Part shown: piece after piece, positions 1 to 8,985 of the stretch
How positions within the stretch are numbered: position 1 is the first letter of the stretch
Layout of the letters: every line of letters starts with the position of its first letter
Source of the DNA: Phycisphaeraceae bacterium
GTDB lineage: Bacteria > Planctomycetota > Phycisphaerae > Phycisphaerales > UBA1924
Assembly: GCA_019636695.1 (NCBI GenBank)
Contig: JAHBXD010000002.1
Span: 1-64,000 of the forward strand
Reading direction: 5' to 3'
DNA: 64,000 bases
The notes under the pieces: model-generated
What the model was told of the DNA's origin: nothing
What the model saw: only the letters and a program-made list of their open reading frames with translations
The model's database searches: none
Program-made: the position numbers and the translations under genes

Positions 1-60
<60 letters not shown>

Positions 61-130
61 CGATAAACCTTTGCTGAATCCGGAGTTACGGATACCCGCC
101 GGCGGTCGGCGGCGCAGCTCGAGCCAGATT

Positions 131-154
131 CAGCGCGGTGCGCGCACCGCGCTG
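131..154. promoter_or_regulatory. perfect 24-bp palindrome upstream of integrase
   Basis: Bases 131-154 are their own reverse complement over 24 bp, with core GCGCGGTGCGCGCACCGCGC. The palindrome ends 20 bp before the integrase ATG and just before its GGAGG-like ribosome site. GCTGAATC (73-80) and GATTCAGC (127-134) form a further inverted pair around it. It could be an operator for int or an integrase arm site; sequence alone cannot decide. Confidence 0.5.
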
Positions 155-174
155 GAGAACTCGGGAGGCGCCAG

Positions 175-1509
175 ATGCCCAAGACCCCCGGCTACCGGAA
201 GCGGCACGACCGCAACCAGGCCATCGTCACCCTGACCGACGCCGTCACCAAGCGGCGGCGCGATTACTGGCTCGGCGAGCCAGGTTCGGCCGAGAGCCGG
301 GAGCGCTACCACCGCGTCATCGCGGAGTGGGAGGCCAACGGCCGGCGGCTGCCGGACCTCGAGTTCGACGCTCCCGCCGGCGGCGATGAGGAGGCGATCA
401 CGATCAGCGTCCTTTGCGCGCGGTTCAAGCGCGTCCGCTGGCCCGCTCTCGACGAGAGGGAGTTCAGCCACTTCAAGGCGATCATCCGCCTGCTGCGCTG
501 CTTCTACGGCTCGACGCCCGCGACGCAGTTCGGCCCGCGGCGGCTGCAGCGGCTGCGGGAGGAGATGGTCCGCGGCGACACGACCGGCGGGACGAGCCGT
601 CGGCCCTGGTCCATCACCTACACGAACGCGCAGGTGCGCAGGCTGTGCCGGATGTTCAAGTGGGCGGCGGCGCAGGAGCTCGTCCCCGGGAGCGTACACC
701 AGGCGCTCCTCTCGGTGGACCCGCTGAGGCAGGGGCGCTGCAACGCCAAGCCCGGGCGCGTTGTCCGTCCTGTCCCGGACGACGTGGTCGAGGCGACGCT
801 GCCGTTCATGGCGAGCCCGGTGCAAGCGCTGGTGCAGCTCCAGCGGCTGACCGGAGCGCGGCCGGACGAGCTGCTCGGCCTGCGCCCGCGCGACATCGAC
901 ACGGCTGGCGCTAATGGCGTGTGGGTGGCGACGCCACATACGCACAAGACGCAGCGCCTCGGCAAGGACCGCTCGATCTACCTCGGGCCCAGGGCGCAGG
1001 AGATCGTCGCTCCGTTCTTGGAACGCGACCCCGAGGCATACCTCTTCAGCCCGGCCGAAGCGGACCAGGAGAAGCGGGCACGGCGGGCAGCGGCGCGCAC
1101 GACGCCGCTCTCGTGCGGCAACCGCGCCGGGACCAACAGGCGGGAAACGCCGAAGAAGACCGCGGGCGAGCGGTACACGCCGCGGAGTTACTACCGGTCG
1201 ATCCAGTACGCCTGCGACCAGGCGTTCCCGCCCCCGCCGCCGCTGGCCAAGCGCGAGGGCGAGACGCGGGAGGGGTGGCGTGAGCGGATCGAGCGCGACG
1301 GCCTCAAGCCCCGGCTGGACGAGTGGCGGCGCAAGCACCGCTGGTTCCCGTACCAGCTCCGCCACGCGGCGGCGACGGCGCTCCGACGGGCGCACGGCCT
1401 CGAGGCCTCGGCCCTCGTGCTGGGCCACGCGAGCGCCCGGGTCACCGACGCCGTATACGCCGAGCGGGATGCGGCGAAGGTGATCGAGGTGGTGCGGATG
1501 GTGGGGTGA
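175..1509 (+). CDS. int: tyrosine recombinase/integrase
   Basis: This 444-residue site-specific recombinase presumably joins the circular element to the chromosome at tRNA-Asp and may also excise it. The family's catalytic residues are visible: Arg229 in TGARPDEL, Arg396-His397 in YQLRHAAA, His418 in LGHAS and the nucleophile Tyr428 in VYAERD. The N-terminal 200 residues would hold the arm-binding and core-binding domains. The ATG at 175 follows GGGAGGCG at good spacing. The gene lies next to attL and reads away from it, the standard layout for tRNA-integrating elements. The catalytic set looks intact, so the element could still be mobile. Confidence 0.93.
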   Translation: MPKTPGYRKRHDRNQAIVTLTDAVTKRRRDYWLGEPGSAESRERYHRVIAEWEANGRRLPDLEFDAPAGGDEEAITISVLCARFKRVRWPALDEREFSHFKAIIRLLRCFYGSTPATQFGPRRLQRLREEMVRGDTTGGTSRRPWSITYTNAQVRRLCRMFKWAAAQELVPGSVHQALLSVDPLRQGRCNAKPGRVVRPVPDDVVEATLPFMASPVQALVQLQRLTGARPDELLGLRPRDIDTAGANGVWVATPHTHKTQRLGKDRSIYLGPRAQEIVAPFLERDPEAYLFSPAEADQEKRARRAAARTTPLSCGNRAGTNRRETPKKTAGERYTPRSYYRSIQYACDQAFPPPPPLAKREGETREGWRERIERDGLKPRLDEWRRKHRWFPYQLRHAAATALRRAHGLEASALVLGHASARVTDAVYAERDAAKVIEVVRMVG

Positions 1510-1663
1510 GGACGACGGCAGACCACCCACCCCGGCATGCACGGACCTTCAGAAGATTTGAAGGTTCATGCACGAGCTATTGGGCCACGGAACCGCCGTG
1601 AGGCAGGAGCCCGGCCACCAGTAACCGCCCCCGGCCGCCCCGAAAAAAACCTCGTTCCACCGA

Positions 1664-1691
1664 CGCCGCTCTCGCACCGGGAGCGGCGTTT
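1664..1691 (+). terminator. hairpin after integrase, possible terminator
   Basis: The arms CGCCGCTC and GAGCGGCG form an 8-bp stem followed by TTTGT, a weak T-run. It sits in the 285-bp gap 1510-1794, which holds no convincing gene. The same gap has a GGTTAC/GTAACC hairpin (1709-1724) followed by another GTAACC, which may be a binding site for the regulator encoded next. Confidence 0.4.
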
Positions 1692-1794
1692 GTCATGCGC
1701 CCACCACCGGTTACTCCGGTAACCGCGTAACCACGCAGAATCAAGCGAGAAAGTTCGCCCGTTGCAAGCGGCCGCACCGGCCGAGGAGCCACGG

Positions 1795-2160
1795 GTGAAC
1801 GAGCAGACGACCGCAACCGAGGAGCACTTGACCCTGTCGCAGGCCGCTCGGCTTGCCCCTGGGCGGCCATCGGCCAACTGCGTGTGGCGCTGGTGCCGCG
1901 AGGGCGTCAAGTCGAAGTCGGGCGATCGCGTCCGGTTGAAGCATATGCGCTTCGGCGGGCGCATCTACACGACGCGGGCCTGGCTCGAAGCGTTCGGGCT
2001 CGCACTCGCCGAGGCCGACGCGAAGCACTTCGACCGGGTCGAGGAACCGGATGAACCGCACGCGACGCCCCGGCGGCGTCCGCGGCGCGCCGTGCGCCTG
2101 AGCGAGGCGCGGCGCCTCCACCAAGAGGCCGAGCGTGAACTCGAAGCGGAGGGGTTGTAA
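1795..2160 (+). CDS. DUF1580-like helix-turn-helix protein (excisionase/regulator candidate)
   Basis: A 121-residue protein whose first 70 residues match the pattern of DUF1580, a small DNA-binding family I associate with planctomycetes: LTLSQAARLAP, then CVWRWCREGVKSKSG, then IYTTRAWLEAF. This is a MerR/excisionase-like winged helix. The C-terminal 50 residues are rich in Arg and Glu. The GTG at 1795 is preferred because GAGGAG lies 7 bp upstream; a TTG at 1762 is in frame but has no ribosome site. The stop codon overlaps the next ATG (TAATG). Its place just after int suggests a role in excision or early control, which is inference. Confidence 0.75.
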   Translation: MNEQTTATEEHLTLSQAARLAPGRPSANCVWRWCREGVKSKSGDRVRLKHMRFGGRIYTTRAWLEAFGLALAEADAKHFDRVEEPDEPHATPRRRPRRAVRLSEARRLHQEAERELEAEGL

Positions 2161-3107
2161 TGGCGCGCCGCGACCCCCAACACCCGCATCGACCCGGAGA
2201 CTCGACACCCCTCGTTCGGCTCGGGCAGGGCGCCTTCACGCGGGACATCAACGCCTCTGACCTGTCTGCCAACCCTGAGACGGTCCGGATGCCCGCGGCG
2301 GCAAGCATCGATCTCCACTTCCTCCACCGCGAGTCGGCCGATGTGTACCACGCCCGGGCGCGGGAGCATCTGACGTCGCACGCGTTGGCGGACTTCCGGC
2401 GGTGCCCGCTGCTGTTCCGGCGGAAGGAGCTCGGGCTCATCCGCGAGCGCGACACGGAGGCGTACCTCGTTGGGCGGGCGGCGCACGTGCTTGTGCTCGA
2501 GGGGCGCCAGCGGTTCGAGGCAGAGTTCGCGGTCGGCGGGCCGGTGAACCCGCGGACGGGCCAGCCCTTCGGGTCGGGCACAAAGGCGTTCGCGGAGTGG
2601 GCCGCGAAGGTCGGCAAGCCGGTGCTCGCCGACGACCAGGCGGCGCTGGTCGAGCAGATGGCCGTGAGCGTGCGCGAGCACATGTTCGCGCGCGAGCTGC
2701 TCGCCGACGGCGTGGCCGAGGGCGTCGTCCGGTGCGAGTACGCCGGGCACCGTTGCCAGGCGCGGATCGACTGGGTGAACCCGGTCGAAGGGCGCGGGAT
2801 CGTGGACCTGAAGACGTGCGACCGGCTCGATTGCTTCGAGCTGGACATCGGCGCGTTCGGCTACGTCCACCAGCTCGCGTTCTACCGCGCGCTCGTCTAC
2901 GTCGCCTCGGCCGAGGAACTGCCCGTCCACATCATCGCCGTCGAGAAGCGTGAGCCGTTCCGGTGCGGCGTGTGGCAACTGTCGGATCGTGTACTGGAGC
3001 AAGCCCGCCGCGAGAACGAGCGAGCAATACAGGAGATGACGCGTTGCCGCGCGACGGGCGTGTGGCCGACGCGCTTCGAGTCGCTGCGCCTGTTTGACCG
3101 TCTGTGA
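2160..3107 (+). CDS. PD-(D/E)XK nuclease, RecE/DUF3799-like phage exonuclease
   Basis: A 315-residue protein with the elements of a phage recombination exonuclease: LVGRAAHVLVLEG at about 103-115, Asp204 in CQARIDWVN, and Asp216-Leu-Lys218 in IVDLKT, the metal-binding D...DxK core. Family knowledge suggests it resects double-stranded DNA to expose single strands for annealing. It is translationally coupled to the preceding regulator and followed by a Sak4-like ATPase and a DUF669 protein, a typical recombination block. Whether it acts as an exonuclease or a Cas4-like nuclease cannot be told from sequence. Confidence 0.82.
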   Translation: MARRDPQHPHRPGDSTPLVRLGQGAFTRDINASDLSANPETVRMPAAASIDLHFLHRESADVYHARAREHLTSHALADFRRCPLLFRRKELGLIRERDTEAYLVGRAAHVLVLEGRQRFEAEFAVGGPVNPRTGQPFGSGTKAFAEWAAKVGKPVLADDQAALVEQMAVSVREHMFARELLADGVAEGVVRCEYAGHRCQARIDWVNPVEGRGIVDLKTCDRLDCFELDIGAFGYVHQLAFYRALVYVASAEELPVHIIAVEKREPFRCGVWQLSDRVLEQARRENERAIQEMTRCRATGVWPTRFESLRLFDRL

Positions 3108-3133
3108 ACCCCACACCCCACACGGAGGACCGC

Positions 3134-3922
3134 ATGAAGCTGAACCAGATCGAACGAGGAACCCGGGCCGCACCGCGCCGCGTGCTCCTCTACGGCACGC
3201 ACGGCATCGGCAAGAGCACGTTCGGCGCGATGGCCGACCGGCCCATCTTCATCCAGACCGAGGACGGCCTGGCCAACATCGACGTGGACCGTTTCCCGTT
3301 GGCCGTGGGCTACGGAGACGTGCTTGCAGCGCTGGGCGAGCTCTACACCCAGGAGCACGAATACCGCACCGTCGTGATCGACAGCCTCGACTGGCTCGAG
3401 CGGCTGATCTGGGGCGAGGTCTGCGCCAAGCGCGGCGTCGAGTCGATCGAGGACATCGGCTACGCGAAGGGCTACGTCTTCGCGCTCACCCAGTGGCGCG
3501 AGGTCCTGGCCGGGCTCGACGCGCTGCGCAACGAGCGGGGCATGCAGGTCGTCCTGATCGCCCACGCCCAGATCGAGAAGTTCGCCAATCCCGAGACCGA
3601 CACCTACGACCGCTACAGCCCGCGCCTCCAGAAGCTGGCCTCCGCGCTGGTCCAGGAGTGGTGCGACGAGGTCTTGTTTGCCACCTACCGCGTCCTCACC
3701 AAGACGACGAAGGAGGGCTTCGACCGCAAGCGCACGCAGGGCGTGGGCACGGGCGAGCGGATCATCCGCACCACCGAGCGCCCGGCGCATGTGGCGAAGA
3801 ACCGCCTGAACCTCCCCGACGAGATCCCCCTGGACTACCGCGTGTACGCCGCGTTCGTGCGCGGCGAGAACCCCCTCGCGGCCACCGACACCGAGACCAC
3901 CACTGAGCAGGAAGGAGTCTGA
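3134..3922 (+). CDS. RecA-like ATP-binding protein, Sak4-type recombinase candidate
   Basis: A 262-residue P-loop ATPase with Walker A GTHGIGKST (21-29) and Walker B TVVIDSLDW ending at Asp83. The compact RecA-like fold without a large N-terminal domain fits phage Sak4/AAA_24 proteins, which promote single-strand annealing with SSB. The ATG at 3134 has GGAGG 7 bp upstream. It lies between the exonuclease and a DUF669 protein, so the three probably form one recombination set. The assignment to Sak4 rests on length, motifs and neighbours. Confidence 0.8.
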   Translation: MKLNQIERGTRAAPRRVLLYGTHGIGKSTFGAMADRPIFIQTEDGLANIDVDRFPLAVGYGDVLAALGELYTQEHEYRTVVIDSLDWLERLIWGEVCAKRGVESIEDIGYAKGYVFALTQWREVLAGLDALRNERGMQVVLIAHAQIEKFANPETDTYDRYSPRLQKLASALVQEWCDEVLFATYRVLTKTTKEGFDRKRTQGVGTGERIIRTTERPAHVAKNRLNLPDEIPLDYRVYAAFVRGENPLAATDTETTTEQEGV

Positions 3923-3924
3923 GC

Positions 3925-4386
3925 ATGGCGAACCTGAACGGATTCGACGCGACCAACGTGGACCCGAACGTCCCCTTCGACCCGCTTCCCGCCGGGAAGT
4001 ACCTGTGCGTCATCACCGCCAGCGAGATGAAGGAGACCAAGGCCGGCAACGGCGAGTACCTGGAACTGGAACTGGAGGTCATCGACGGCCCGCACAAGGG
4101 GCGGAAGCTCTGGGACCGGCTCACGCTCAGGCACCCCAACGAGAAGACCGTGCAGATCGCGCGGGGGACGCTGTCGTCGATCTGCCGGGCGGTGGGCGTG
4201 ATGGCACCGCGCGACAGCGTCGAGCTGCACAACCTGCCGCTGGTTGTGAATGTCGGGCTGAAACGGCGCGAGGACACGCAGGAGATGGCGAACAGCATCA
4301 AGGGCTACGCGAAGCGCGAGGGCGCAGCGCCCGCGCGGCCGGCCGCCACGGCCAACGGGAGCACGCCGCCGTGGAAGCGGAAGTGA
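3925..4386 (+). CDS. DUF669-family protein, SSB-like
   Basis: A 153-residue protein opening with FDATNVDPNVPFDPLPAGKY, the hallmark start of DUF669. This family is common in phage recombination clusters and often stands where an SSB would. The middle has an OB-like beta-rich segment (LELELEVIDGPHKGRKLWDR). The tail is low complexity and ends PPWKRK, not a true SSB acidic tip. It follows the Sak4-like gene by 2 bp, with AAGGAG before its ATG. A role with single-stranded DNA is inferred from the family and context. Confidence 0.8.
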   Translation: MANLNGFDATNVDPNVPFDPLPAGKYLCVITASEMKETKAGNGEYLELELEVIDGPHKGRKLWDRLTLRHPNEKTVQIARGTLSSICRAVGVMAPRDSVELHNLPLVVNVGLKRREDTQEMANSIKGYAKREGAAPARPAATANGSTPPWKRK

Positions 4387-4568
4387 GGCGTCGCCGGAGC
4401 AGTGGGACCGCGGCACCTGCTCCGTCCCGTCGCGGGATCGGACTGCCGCAAGAACGTACCTGCCCGTCCCCGCCCATGTGTGCGTGATGGGGATGCACAG
4501 GTTCGCCTGGCGATGCCGCCCCAGCGCGCGGGCACGCGCGTTGGGACTTTACCGAGCAAGGAGGCCGC

Positions 4569-4928
4569 ATGATCCGCATCGAGTTGCCCTGGCCGCCGAG
4601 CGTCAACCGTTACTGGCGTTCGATCCCGCTGCGGCGGGGGTACCGCGTTGTGCTGAGCCGCGAGGGCCGGGCGTACCGCAGGGACGTGTGCGCCCGCCTC
4701 GCGGCTCATCGGTGGTCGCTGGCAGGCCGGCTCCACGTACGGGTGACGCTGTGCGCCCCGACGCGTCGGCCGATCGACCTGGACAACCGGCTCAAGGGAC
4801 TTCTCGACGCCATGCAGCACGCGGGCGTGTACGACGACGACGGGCAGATCGACCGGATCGAGGTGGAGCGCGGCGAGGTCATCGAGGGCGGCAGCGCGCT
4901 GGTGGAGATCACGGAGGTCATCGCATGA
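4569..4928 (+). CDS. rusA: RusA-type Holliday junction resolvase
   Basis: A 119-residue protein with the RusA signature: LPWPPSVNRYWR at the N terminus and the acidic metal-binding stretch DLDNRLKGLLDAM followed by YDDDGQIDRI. RusA dimers cut four-way DNA junctions, finishing phage recombination. It starts after AAGGAGG and overlaps the next ATG by 4 bp. The gap before it (4387-4568, 182 bp) shows no gene that I can support. Confidence 0.92.
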   Translation: MIRIELPWPPSVNRYWRSIPLRRGYRVVLSREGRAYRRDVCARLAAHRWSLAGRLHVRVTLCAPTRRPIDLDNRLKGLLDAMQHAGVYDDDGQIDRIEVERGEVIEGGSALVEITEVIA

Positions 4929-5140
4929 GACCGTGCACCGAAGGGCCGCACATCTGCATCGGGTGCGGGCGCCGAGACACTCGTGCTCGCTCGCAACTCT
5001 GCATCCAGTGTCGGCGAGTCCATCATGTCAGCGAGGACGACATGGAGGACACCAACTACGACGACGACAACCAAACGCTGATGGAGTATCTGCTGGGCTC
5101 GTCATCGGACGACGACGATGACGCCGAGGACGATGTATAG
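4925..5140 (+). CDS. small zinc-ribbon protein with acidic tail
   Basis: A 71-residue protein with two Cys pairs (CIGCGR and CIQCRR, about 18 residues apart) likely to bind zinc, and a very acidic C-terminal third (SSSDDDDDAEDDV). It overlaps rusA by 4 bp (ATGA) and abuts the helicase ATG, so it is translated within the same operon. I do not recognise a named family; the acidic tail could be DNA mimicry or a docking tail, which is speculation. Confidence 0.7.
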   Translation: MRPCTEGPHICIGCGRRDTRARSQLCIQCRRVHHVSEDDMEDTNYDDDNQTLMEYLLGSSSDDDDDAEDDV

Positions 5141-6847
5141 ATGGAACTCCGCCCCTACCAGCGCGAGGCCGTGGACGCGGTGTGGAAGCACATCTCCACG
5201 AGCGACACGAACCCCGCGATCGTCCTCCCGACGGGCTCGGGCAAGACGCACGTCATCGCAGAGCTCTGCCGTGACGCGGTGCAGAGGTGGAACGGCCGGG
5301 TCGCCGTGCTCGCGCACGTGAAGGAGCTGCTCGAGCAGGCGGCGGGCAAGCTGCGCGCCGCCGCGCCCGACCTGCCCATAGGCGTGTTCAGCGCCGGACT
5401 GGGCCGGCGCGACATCGGCTACGCGGTGACCATCGCGGGCATCCAGTCCGTGTACCAGCGTGCGCACGACCTCGGGCCGCTGGATCTGGTCATCGTGGAC
5501 GAGGCACACCTGATCCCTCCCGATGGCGAGGGCATGTACCGGCGCTTCCTGGCAGACGCCCGGGAGCTGTGCGACCACCAGCGCGTGATCGGGCTGACCG
5601 CGACGCCGTTTCGGATGAAGACGGGCACGATCTGCGGCCCGGACTCGGTGCTCAATGAGGTGTGCTTCGAGGCCGGCGTGCGCGAGCTGATCGTGCAGGG
5701 ATTCCTGTGCCCGCTGAGAAGCAGGGCCGGGAAGGCGACGGCCGACACCAGCGACCTGCACGTGCGGGGCGGCGAGTTCGTCCAAGGCGAACTCGAGGAC
5801 CGAATGGACGAAGATGGTCTGGTCGAGGCCGCGTGCGCTGAGGTTGTCGCCGCGACGTCTGAGCGCCGCTCCGTCCTGCTGTTCTGCTCGGGCGTGCGGC
5901 ACGGAGAGCACGTGGCGCGCGTGCTCCGGGAGCGCCACGGAGCCGAATGCGGGTTCGTCGAGGGCAACACACCGGCGAGGAAGCGCGACGAACTCATCGA
6001 TCGGTTCAAGCGGGGCGACCTGAAGTACCTCGCCAACGTGAACGTGCTGACTACGGGATTCGACGCGCCCAACGTCGACTGCGTGGCCATGCTGCGCCCC
6101 ACACTGTCGCCCGGTCTGTACTACCAGATGGTCGGGCGAGGCTTCCGGCCGACCGAGGGGAAGGCCGACTGCCTCGTCCTGGACTTCGGCGGGAACGTGC
6201 TGCGGCACGGGCCGGTCGACGCCATTCGTCTGGCGGAGCGCAACGGCGCGCCCGGAGAGGCCCCGGCCAAGCAGTGCCCGGAGTGCGATGCGCTGATCCA
6301 CGCCGCCTACGCCGTCTGCCCCGAGTGCGGGCACGCGTTCCCGCCGCGGCAGGTCAAGCACGCGGCCGCCGCCTCTGATGAGGCGATCGTCTCGGGCTCG
6401 GATGGCCCGGCCCGCCGCGACGAGCGCGTGCTCGATGTCGCGTACCTCGTCCACTACAAGCGCAACGACCCGCTCGCCAAGCCGACGATGCGCGTGGAGT
6501 ACCGGATCGGCTTCAACCGCTGGGTGCGCGAGTGGATCTGCTTCGAGCATCCCGAGGGCGGGTACGCCCGCAGGAAGGCGGAGCAGTGGTGGCGCCGGCG
6601 CTCAAACGATCGGGTGCCCGGCACGGTCGAGGAGGCGGTCGAGTGGGCCGACGCCGGCGCGCTGGCGCCGACGCTGCGCATCACGATCGAAAAGAAGCCC
6701 GGCGACGAGTGGGAGCGGGTCGTCGCCTACGAGCTGGGCGAGAAGCCGCCGCGGCTCGAGTCGTGCGACGGCCTGCCGGATGAGCCGAGTTCGCCGGTCG
6801 GCGCCGGCACCACCTGCGGCATCCCCGACGACGAGATTCCATTCTGA
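5141..6847 (+). CDS. DEAD/DEAH-box SF2 helicase with zinc ribbon and SSB-like tail
   Basis: A 568-residue helicase with Walker A PTGSGKT (30-36), DEAH box at 120-123, motif III LTATPF, and a C-terminal helicase domain with motif VI QMVGRGFRP. A four-Cys zinc ribbon follows (CPEC 379-382, CPEC 393-396). The last residues are DDEIPF, nearly the DDDIPF tip of bacterial SSB that recruits repair proteins. It sits between RusA and the primase and overlaps the next gene by 1 bp (TGATG). It probably unwinds or remodels DNA at element replication or recombination sites. Confidence 0.88.
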   Translation: MELRPYQREAVDAVWKHISTSDTNPAIVLPTGSGKTHVIAELCRDAVQRWNGRVAVLAHVKELLEQAAGKLRAAAPDLPIGVFSAGLGRRDIGYAVTIAGIQSVYQRAHDLGPLDLVIVDEAHLIPPDGEGMYRRFLADARELCDHQRVIGLTATPFRMKTGTICGPDSVLNEVCFEAGVRELIVQGFLCPLRSRAGKATADTSDLHVRGGEFVQGELEDRMDEDGLVEAACAEVVAATSERRSVLLFCSGVRHGEHVARVLRERHGAECGFVEGNTPARKRDELIDRFKRGDLKYLANVNVLTTGFDAPNVDCVAMLRPTLSPGLYYQMVGRGFRPTEGKADCLVLDFGGNVLRHGPVDAIRLAERNGAPGEAPAKQCPECDALIHAAYAVCPECGHAFPPRQVKHAAAASDEAIVSGSDGPARRDERVLDVAYLVHYKRNDPLAKPTMRVEYRIGFNRWVREWICFEHPEGGYARRKAEQWWRRRSNDRVPGTVEEAVEWADAGALAPTLRITIEKKPGDEWERVVAYELGEKPPRLESCDGLPDEPSSPVGAGTTCGIPDDEIPF

Positions 6848-8985
6848 TGGCCGAGGGCGCGAGCCATCTCAACGGAAACCTCGGCGCGCACGCGGCGGCG
6901 TGCGTCGCCGCCGGGCTGTGCGCGCTGCCGGCGGTGCGCCGGGGCGAGGAGAAGCGAGTCGCGCTGCGGGCGTGGAAGCCCTACCAGACGCGCCTGCCCA
7001 CGCACGACGAGGTCGGATCGTGGTTCGCGCCTTCGAATGAAGCGGGGCGGTCGCTGTGCCTGGTCTGCGGGTCGGTCTCCGGCAACCTGGAGATGATCGA
7101 CTTCGAACTCGGCGGCGAGGCGTTCGAGGCCTGGCGTGAGGCCGTCGAGTCCGCGTGCCCAGGGCTGGTCGCCCGGCTGGTGATCGAGTCCACGCCCTCG
7201 GGTGGTCGCCACGTCATCTACCGGTGCGAAGCGCCGGTGTCGGGAAGCACCAAGCTCGCCAGCAGCCGCATCGTCGTGGGGGGCGAGGTCGGCGACGGCG
7301 AGCCGGTGGTCATCGGCAGCAAGGAGTACGAGCCGCGGCGCGACGCCGGTGGAAGCTGGGTCGCCATCGTCACGCTGATCGAGACGCGCGGGGAGGGCGG
7401 GCTGTTCCTGTGCGCGCCGTCGGAGGGCTACGAGATCGTTCAGGGCGATCTGTGCCGCCCGCCGCTGATCACCCCCGACGAGCGCGACGTCCTGCTCGGC
7501 TGCGCATGGGCGCTCGACGAAGCACCGGCCAAGGTCGTGGGCCACGCTTCAGCACCGAGCACCCACGCCGGCGGCCTGCGCCCGGGCGATGACTTCAACG
7601 AGCGCGGCGACCCGCGGGACGTCTTGCTCCGGCACGGCTGGGCGCTCGCCAAGGCGGGCGATAACGAGTACTGGCGCAGGCCGGGTAAGGCCGCGGGCAC
7701 CAGCGCGACCCTCAAGGACCGCGTGTTCTACGTGTTCTCGACCAACGCCGCGCCGTTCGAGGCCCACAAGGGCTACTCGCCGTTCGCGGTCTACGCGCTG
7801 CTGGAGCACGACGGCGACTTCGCCGCGGCTGCCTCGGCGCTCTCGGCGCAGGGCTACGGCCAGGCGGCGAACGACACGCAGGGCGTCGATCTCTCGGCGT
7901 TCATCACTGAGCGGCCGCCAACCAACACGAGCCCGGTCGAGCCGTCGCCACTGCCGGTCCGTGACCTCGTCGCAGCGTACCCGCTGCTGCGCCCGCCCGT
8001 TATCCACGGCCTGCTCCGCGAGGGCGAGACGATGAACGTCATCGCCAGCCCCAAGACCGGCAAGAGCTGGCTCACGCTCGACCTAGCGATCGCGGTCGCG
8101 ACCGGGCGGCCGTGGCTCGAGCGGTACGAGACGGTGAGCGGGCCGGTCTTGATCATCGACAACGAGCTGCACCGCGAGACCAGCGCCCACCGCATCCCCA
8201 AGGTCGCCCAGGCCCGCGGCGTGGCCATGCGCGAGATCGACGATCGCATCTTCGTGGACAACCTCCGCGGGCGCCTGCGCGACATCTTCACGCTCGCGCC
8301 GTACTTCCAGGCGCTGGAGCCCGGCCGCTTCCGCGTGATCGTCCTCGACGCCTTCTACCGCTTCATGCCCGCCGGCGGCGACGAGAACGACAACGGCACG
8401 ATGGCCAACATCTACAACGCCATCGACGCCTTCGCCGACCGCCTCGGCTGCTGCTTCGTCCTGATCCACCACTCGACCAAGGGCAGCCAGTCGGCCAAGA
8501 GCGTGACCGACGTTGGCGCTGGCGCCGGCGCTCAGAGCAGGGCCACCGACACGCACCTCGTTCTGCGGCCTCACGAGGACGAGGGCGTAGTCGTACTTGA
8601 CGCCGCCGTCCGCTCGTGGCCGCCGATCGCGCCGACCTGCCTGCGGTGGAAATTCCCGGTATGGACCGTCGCGGACGGGCTCGACCCGGGGTCGCTCAGG
8701 AGCGAGAAGCCCGGCAAGAAGAAGGAGCCCGCCAACGTGAAGGCCGAGACGCCCAAGTCCGAGCCGTGGACCGTCGAGCGGTTCGTCGAGGCGTTCATCT
8801 CGGGCGAGCCGGTCAGCCTCGCGGAGCTGCGGGAGCGTGCCGCCCCCGAGCCCGGGCTCTCATGGCGGCGGGTTTCCGACCTGCTCTCGATCGCCGAGGG
8901 CCAGGGGCTGATCGAGCGCGTGCGACTGCCCGGCCGCGGCGGCCGCTGGGGGTACGTCCTGCCATCCGAGGAGACCGTCCGATGA
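6847..8985 (+). CDS. bifunctional primase/polymerase with RepA-like AAA ATPase
   Basis: A 712-residue replication protein. The N-terminal 330 residues resemble the prim-pol domain of phage and plasmid primases (SLCLVCGSVSGNLEMIDFEL, then ESTPSGGRHVIYR, which carries the His of the active site). The middle is a RepA/RecA-like ATPase with Walker A SPKTGKS (Lys406) and PVLIIDNELHRE and VIVLDAFYRF strands, as in hexameric RepA helicases. The C terminus looks like a winged helix. It likely starts and drives element replication. It is coupled at both ends by 1-4 bp overlaps. Confidence 0.85.
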   Translation: MAEGASHLNGNLGAHAAACVAAGLCALPAVRRGEEKRVALRAWKPYQTRLPTHDEVGSWFAPSNEAGRSLCLVCGSVSGNLEMIDFELGGEAFEAWREAVESACPGLVARLVIESTPSGGRHVIYRCEAPVSGSTKLASSRIVVGGEVGDGEPVVIGSKEYEPRRDAGGSWVAIVTLIETRGEGGLFLCAPSEGYEIVQGDLCRPPLITPDERDVLLGCAWALDEAPAKVVGHASAPSTHAGGLRPGDDFNERGDPRDVLLRHGWALAKAGDNEYWRRPGKAAGTSATLKDRVFYVFSTNAAPFEAHKGYSPFAVYALLEHDGDFAAAASALSAQGYGQAANDTQGVDLSAFITERPPTNTSPVEPSPLPVRDLVAAYPLLRPPVIHGLLREGETMNVIASPKTGKSWLTLDLAIAVATGRPWLERYETVSGPVLIIDNELHRETSAHRIPKVAQARGVAMREIDDRIFVDNLRGRLRDIFTLAPYFQALEPGRFRVIVLDAFYRFMPAGGDENDNGTMANIYNAIDAFADRLGCCFVLIHHSTKGSQSAKSVTDVGAGAGAQSRATDTHLVLRPHEDEGVVVLDAAVRSWPPIAPTCLRWKFPVWTVADGLDPGSLRSEKPGKKKEPANVKAETPKSEPWTVERFVEAFISGEPVSLAELRERAAPEPGLSWRRVSDLLSIAEGQGLIERVRLPGRGGRWGYVLPSEETVR

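Noticed and set aside
130-1542. 470-codon open frame antisense to the integrase, and similar long antisense frames elsewhere
   Set aside because: High GC content lengthens chance frames. The products are Arg/Pro/Ala-rich with no motifs, while the opposite strand encodes clear proteins.
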